In this document: one piece after another, positions 59,608 through 64,000 of the stretch
Layout: each line of letters opens with the position of its first letter
Position numbering within the stretch: the first letter of the stretch is position 1
Origin: Epiperipatus broadwayi
Lineage: Eukaryota; Onychophora; Udeonychophora; Euonychophora; Peripatidae
DNA length: 64,000 bases
Direction of reading: 5' to 3'
NCBI GenBank assembly: GCA_028023455.1
Contig: JAQFVV010012405.1
Coordinates: forward strand, 9,133,923-9,197,922
Notes under the pieces: generated by a model
What the model was told of the DNA's origin: nothing
What the model saw: the letters and a program-made list of their open reading frames with translations, nothing else
Database searches by the model: none
Made by a program: the position numbers and the translations under genes

Positions 59608-59906
59608 TTAAATCACTAATCATCACATGATTTCTCATAACTGTTATTGAAATAGGCAAAACTCTCCATACAGTAGTGCCACTCAGTGCAAGCCAAAAAC
59701 CACTAAACATCACATGATCACCAATTTCTAGGTGCAGTGCTCTCAGATCCAAAGCTCCTCACTGATGAAATCCACAAGCTAGAAACTAGTCTGGGGATAT
59801 TGGATGAGTAGGCAATATACAGGGATTTTATGCATAAGCCTTATGGCATCCATTGATTACTCTGTCTTGCACAGAGAGGCACTACTGTATGGAGAGTTTT
59901 CCCTGT
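59608..59906. repeat. Repeat family A, inverted compound copy
   Basis: A minus-strand end (59608-59695, GCAAAACTCTCCATACAGTA) is followed by a plus-strand copy from CACTAAACATCACATGATCA through the hammerhead-like core to CACTACTGTATGGAGAGTTT. Confidence 0.8.
59756..59797 (+). ncRNA. Hammerhead ribozyme-like motif, family A copy
   Basis: Stem I TCCTCA / TGGGGA, all 6 positions paired (one G-U). CTGATGA at 59762-59768, GAAA at 59782-59785, GTC at 59789-59791. Stem II has one mismatch (ATC opposite GCT). Confidence 0.55.
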
Positions 59907-59909
59907 TTT

Positions 59910-60780
59910 TAGAAAACCTGGGTCTAATGCAAGATACTGTTTCTGAGCTCACACTATGCAAATGAAGAAATTAAAGACCTCTTAGAGACTCTAGATATTA
60001 TCAAAAAAATAAAGAATGATCACCTCAAGAAAAATCTTACCAAAACCTAAAAGGCAAAATGTAAAAACAAAGCTAAATCAAGGTCTAGAAACAAATGGGA
60101 GTAAGATTCTATATTTAAGATTAAATGAATTCTGTTTAAAATAACTTTGTAAATACTCCATATTTTATATTATTATAATTGATTTGTTATAATATGTAAA
60201 TACATGTATTATTTAATAATTAATTTGGCATGAGTTCTCTTCTAGCTGAATCTCTCACCATATGAAATTTAGTCAAAGCAAAATTTGTTAATTATATAAT
60301 CTTGTTTTAAATATTCAATATCTGATAACTAATGAACTAAGTTTCTTATGTTAAATTGAGTTAGCTGAGGAATCAAGTATTGGAGCATTTAAAATCTTTT
60401 CTTGTGGATGTTCCAGTTAATTCTCTGGACGGTGCATAAGTGCAAACCCAGTATAAGCTAATTCATCCATAAGAGAAGTAATTTGCTTTTAGTAGGCTAT
60501 GATCAGGTATAATGATCTTAAATAGTTGCTGCAGACTATATATTCATAGACACTACCCAATCTGACTGTTAGTATGATTATTATGTAAAGTATTGACTGT
60601 CTTTTCCACTCTGCTTGCATAATAGTACATATATAATTTGGCAGGTGTAAATTATATAATAAAGAATGTGAGTGCCCAAACAAACAATTACATATAATTT
60701 TTCCCACAGTGGTTGCACATAGCCATACACATAAAAGTAATTGTTATATAATTTATCTCAGCTATCAGATAAAATTAAAA
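59910..60780. other. AT-rich stretch, nothing recognised
   Basis: No supportable feature. Confidence 0.4.
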
Positions 60781-61218
60781 AAAATAAAAAGATAAATAAA
60801 TAAATGTTAATAATTTGGTGAAAAATGCGAGTAGAGAAAAGAGTCAACAGTGAAATAATAGTTTATTTGGAATTTTGTTATAGTATAATAATTGAAAAAA
60901 AAAAGTGTGTGTAGTTAAAAGAAAATATAAGCAATATAATTAAAATTTTAGAAATACATAGGGAGACTAAAATAATAATTAAAATGGACAGATTAATAAA
61001 ATAAATGTCTCAAATCAGAAATAGTAAGGTCATAAAGAAGTAGGTAGACAAAAGCAGGTGAATACATCAATTAAAAGATAAGATAAATTAAGTTAGTTAA
61101 AAAAATTATAATATAGTAACTAAAGAAAATAAATGAATAAACAAAAAGTAAAATGATAGCAATATTAAAAAAAAGAAAGTGATATTATTATAAAATTAAA
61201 CATTGTAAATGCTTATGA

Positions 61219-62230
61219 AAACGAGCAAAACTGGAAGCTCAAGGAAAAGAATTAAAAAATGTTCCCAATGAGATACAACAACAAAATAAGAGTGAAGAAC
61301 AAGAAGACTCAAATAAGAAAGAAAATAATGACATCATGATAATAATGATGAAAATGTTTGAAAAGCTTAAAAACCAAAATAAAGAGACATTCAAAAGACT
61401 TCAAAAACAAAATAAAGATACATCTGAAAAACTTCAAAGTCAAAATAAAGAAATGAATATAAAGCTTAAAAAGTGGGGGAATCAAAATAACGAATGTTTA
61501 AAAAATTAGAGTATCAGATTCCATTGAGCTACGAGACAAAGAAAGAAAAAATTCTGAAAGAGATAGGAGGAAATCTAAGTCAAGTGAAAAATAAAATTGG
61601 AACAGCCTATCAGGAAACTCAGAGAAATAAAGTGAAACAAGAGGGCCAAATAGAACTGTTACAAATAGTAACAGCAGAGGCCCAGTTAGAAAACAAAAGG
61701 GTAATGGAAAATATCAAACTAGAAATTAGTAATTTAGCACATAACATTGATAGAATAGATTTAGACAACAGTAGGCAATGTGAAACACTTAGAGAAATTA
61801 AATACAATCATGGAAGAAATGAATGTAGATTTAAATAATTATGGGCAGAAGTGCATTTGAATAATTCTTCTGCAATTATCAACCAGTTTTTAAAAATATA
61901 AATTATTTTCTGGGTACATAGGTGAAGTTCCCATTGAACACATTGATAGCTTGGAGAGGTACTTTACATTACATCAGTTAAGTAAAAGATCAAAATGACA
62001 TGCATCTATCTTCAGGATATCTTTCAAGCTGGGTGGGATCCTCTCTTAAGAAACCCACAAAGTTTATTGAATATAAACAAGCATTGTTAGGCAACTACTG
62101 GAGTGAGGAATGCCAGGGGAATATTAGACACCAGGTCTCACACGGAAATGGTGACTTGGCAAATTATTTACTCCATTTTTCCATAGGATGGTGGTGAAAT
62201 TAAGAACATTGATGGCCATCCCACTATCTA
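61219..62230 (+). pseudogene. Second gag-like relic, frameshifted
   Basis: Same architecture as the gag at 50581, in pieces. 61219-61509 encodes a coiled-coil repeat (KMFEKLKNQNKETFKRLQKQ). 61494-61838 adds 114 coiled-coil residues (EIGGNLSQVKNKIGTAYQET). About 61925-62200 holds the capsid-like core in shifted frames: PIEHIDSLERYFTLHQL, LSSGYLSSWVG, KFIEYKQALLGNYWSEECQG. These match HLESLTGLF, LQGTALDWW and TILRNFWSEARQDG in order. No LTR or primer-binding site is obvious beside it. Confidence 0.6.
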
Positions 62231-62234
62231 AATA

Positions 62235-63764
62235 ACAAATTATTAGGATAATACAGCACAGTTTTTTATAATATAGAATAGATGCTCATTAGCACTGAGA
62301 GGAGAACAGTTAAGCAAGTGTTCAAATTGCTAAATGCTTTTGATAGCATTAGACCTGCTTATAACACAAAAGACAGGGTATTTAAACCCCCGACTTAAAG
62401 AGCCACACATAAATACCAAGAAATTTGGCCATAGGAAAAACTCCTGGAATGAGTCCAGTAAGAGATAATTTTCTGACAGCCCTGAAAAAATAAAAGTTTT
62501 CAGGTGAATTGGAAATGACTTGTCTCTCACTCATGCAAGACAGTACAAAAGACTGAGAGGCAATTCACAATCCCCTTGTACAAGCAGCTATTCTAAAAAG
62601 ATATCAAACATTTCATAAGAACAAAAAAGATAAGGAACTGCCAGATAAAGTGCAGTATAGTGATCGAACAAACTATCAGGTATAACTTGGTAGATAATGA
62701 GTCGAGATTTTATTATGGGAATATGGTTAAAATAGAATTATTTTTTTGTAATAACAAGTGTAAATAAAATAAAGTTTTTTTTTTGCTATCAAAGTAGTGA
62801 TTGGTTATTATAAAGAATAAATAATAACAGAGTGTGGTTAATTAAAAAAAATTAATATGAGGGTATTGATGATAATTATCGATAAATAAAAAAAGTGAAA
62901 TATTGGAAGGTAAATAATAAGTGTTAATCCATGAACTGTGGTAGTCAAAATATGGGATAATCCAGTTCATAAATCTATGAACTGGACACAGCAAAGTGTG
63001 TCCAAAATAAAAATTTAAAATAGGACTTATAAAGTGAAAAATAAAATATTTTGAGATGGAACAATATAAGTATAGGCATAAGTAAAGAAAACTGTTCTTT
63101 AAAAGTATATATCAAGTGATGATGAGGTGTGTAGTAATAGATTGAGGTATGTGTGTATATATGTGTATATAAGTAAATTTAGGAATTTCAGATTGTCTTC
63201 TGTATTTGTTGAAGCCTTTTTTTTGTAGCAACATTGATTTGCAGGTGGGTCTGTGTGTGAAACTCCATCTAATATGATAATGTACTAGTAAAGAAAACTC
63301 CTGGCTTGTTAAAAATATAGTTGGAAGAAAAATTCTCAGTGAAAAATAATAATTGTAAGCTGAATGTGCAGTGGAGATAGGTCTGACATTCATAGATAAA
63401 ATATTCAAAGACCATATTTGATATATGTGTAGTACAAAATTAGACTGATGCTGTCATCATGACATCTTTAAGAAATTAAACTGGGTTTAATTGAAATATG
63501 GCCAATCTGCATTCACAGTGCAAAGGCATTAAATTTGATACCTCTTTAAATGCTCTTGCTCATTGTGAATCTCACTCATTATGAATCTTATCTCTTAGGC
63601 AACAATGAAATTCTTTTAAAATAATAACATGGTTAGAATTCAAATTAGTCAATGCCTAAGAAAAGGAAATGATATATTTTCCCTTCTAAATTAAATGGGG
63701 TTCAATATAACAAATATGTAAAATATGAATTACCTAGATGCATTATTAAGATATATGACCATTA
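62235..63764. other. Flank of the gag relic, AT-rich
   Basis: 62240-62690 may be the decayed nucleocapsid region (HRKNSWNESS, DSPEKIKVFR in one frame), without an intact zinc knuckle. Beyond that it is AAATAAA-rich and featureless. Confidence 0.35.
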
Positions 63765-64000
63765 GAAGCCTGTCAATACAGACACTCCCAATATAGACAA
63801 CAATCAATAATCTCAAACTGTTGTCAAGGCAACCTCCTTTTAAATAAAAATGGTTATCTAATGTAAATCACTTAAATAGTCATTATAATAGTAATTAAAA
63901 AAGGGAGACATTTTGAAATAGAAACAATAGACTGGTTTGGAATTAAACAAAACAGTATAAAACTATGGTCTAATTATATCAGTCCTGATTTAAAATACTA
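63765..64000. repeat. Repeat families D (minus) and E (plus)
   Basis: 63765-63840 is the reverse complement of the end of family D at 39380-39445 (TGTTGTCAAGGCAACCTCC). 63841-64000 matches 58655-58800. The window ends inside the repeat. Confidence 0.65.

Overview
The window is eukaryotic, very AT-rich, non-coding and repeat-dense: long (TAA)n tracts, tRNA-derived SINEs, decayed RTE-type LINEs, a Penelope-like element, an LTR retrotransposon and many inverted-repeat elements. This fits an invertebrate with a large, repeat-rich, intron-heavy genome. A cephalopod mollusc such as an octopus is my best guess, but that is inference and nothing here proves it. I found no complete host protein-coding gene. 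The only host-gene evidence is one good exon candidate (10503-10668, minus) and one weaker one (27506-27576, minus), which would place much of the left half inside introns.

Layout. 0-9.4 kb: AT-rich sequence with a nest of palindromes (2.1-2.65 kb), a perfect 50-bp palindrome (4.32 kb), and copies of two dispersed repeat families, called here A and B. 9.4-9.9 kb: a decayed minisatellite. 10.5 kb: the exon candidate. 11-16 kb: a truncated SINE with target-site duplication, a family B copy, and a tandem dimer of family A. 16.1-18.3 kb: a segment bracketed by 35-bp direct repeats that holds an LTR-like promoter and a tRNA-Lys primer-binding-site relic on the minus strand. 18.8-31.8 kb: RTE LINE relics, one split by a retroposed tRNA-like SINE, other SINEs, and family A/B copies. 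31-31.5 kb and 44.1 kb: giant (TAA)n/(ATT)n tracts joined to one shared 80-bp module. 34.2-34.9 kb: a possible Merlin/ISXO2-like transposase relic. 42.4-44.2 kb: two LINE relics. 46.0-48.5 kb: two 5'-truncated Penelope-like GIY-YIG elements head to head, one carrying a 0.7-kb TTAA-flanked insert. 48.5-55.0 kb: a young LTR retrotransposon with 1.66-kb LTRs that encodes only a gag-like protein. 55-64 kb: further inverted repeats and a second, frameshifted gag relic (61.2-62.2 kb).

The most interesting signal is family A. Eight copies carry a compact motif, CTGANGA-(13 nt)-GAAAC-TA-GTC, whose flanks pair. This is the architecture of a type I hammerhead self-cleaving ribozyme with a 2-bp stem III. 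One locus is a tandem dimer with about 420 bp between the motifs, as in retrozymes and in the terminal repeats of Penelope-like elements. Hammerheads in such elements are known in animals. What would be new is this family, its A-A mismatch at the base of stem II, and its palindromic stem III, which would suit a double hammerhead.
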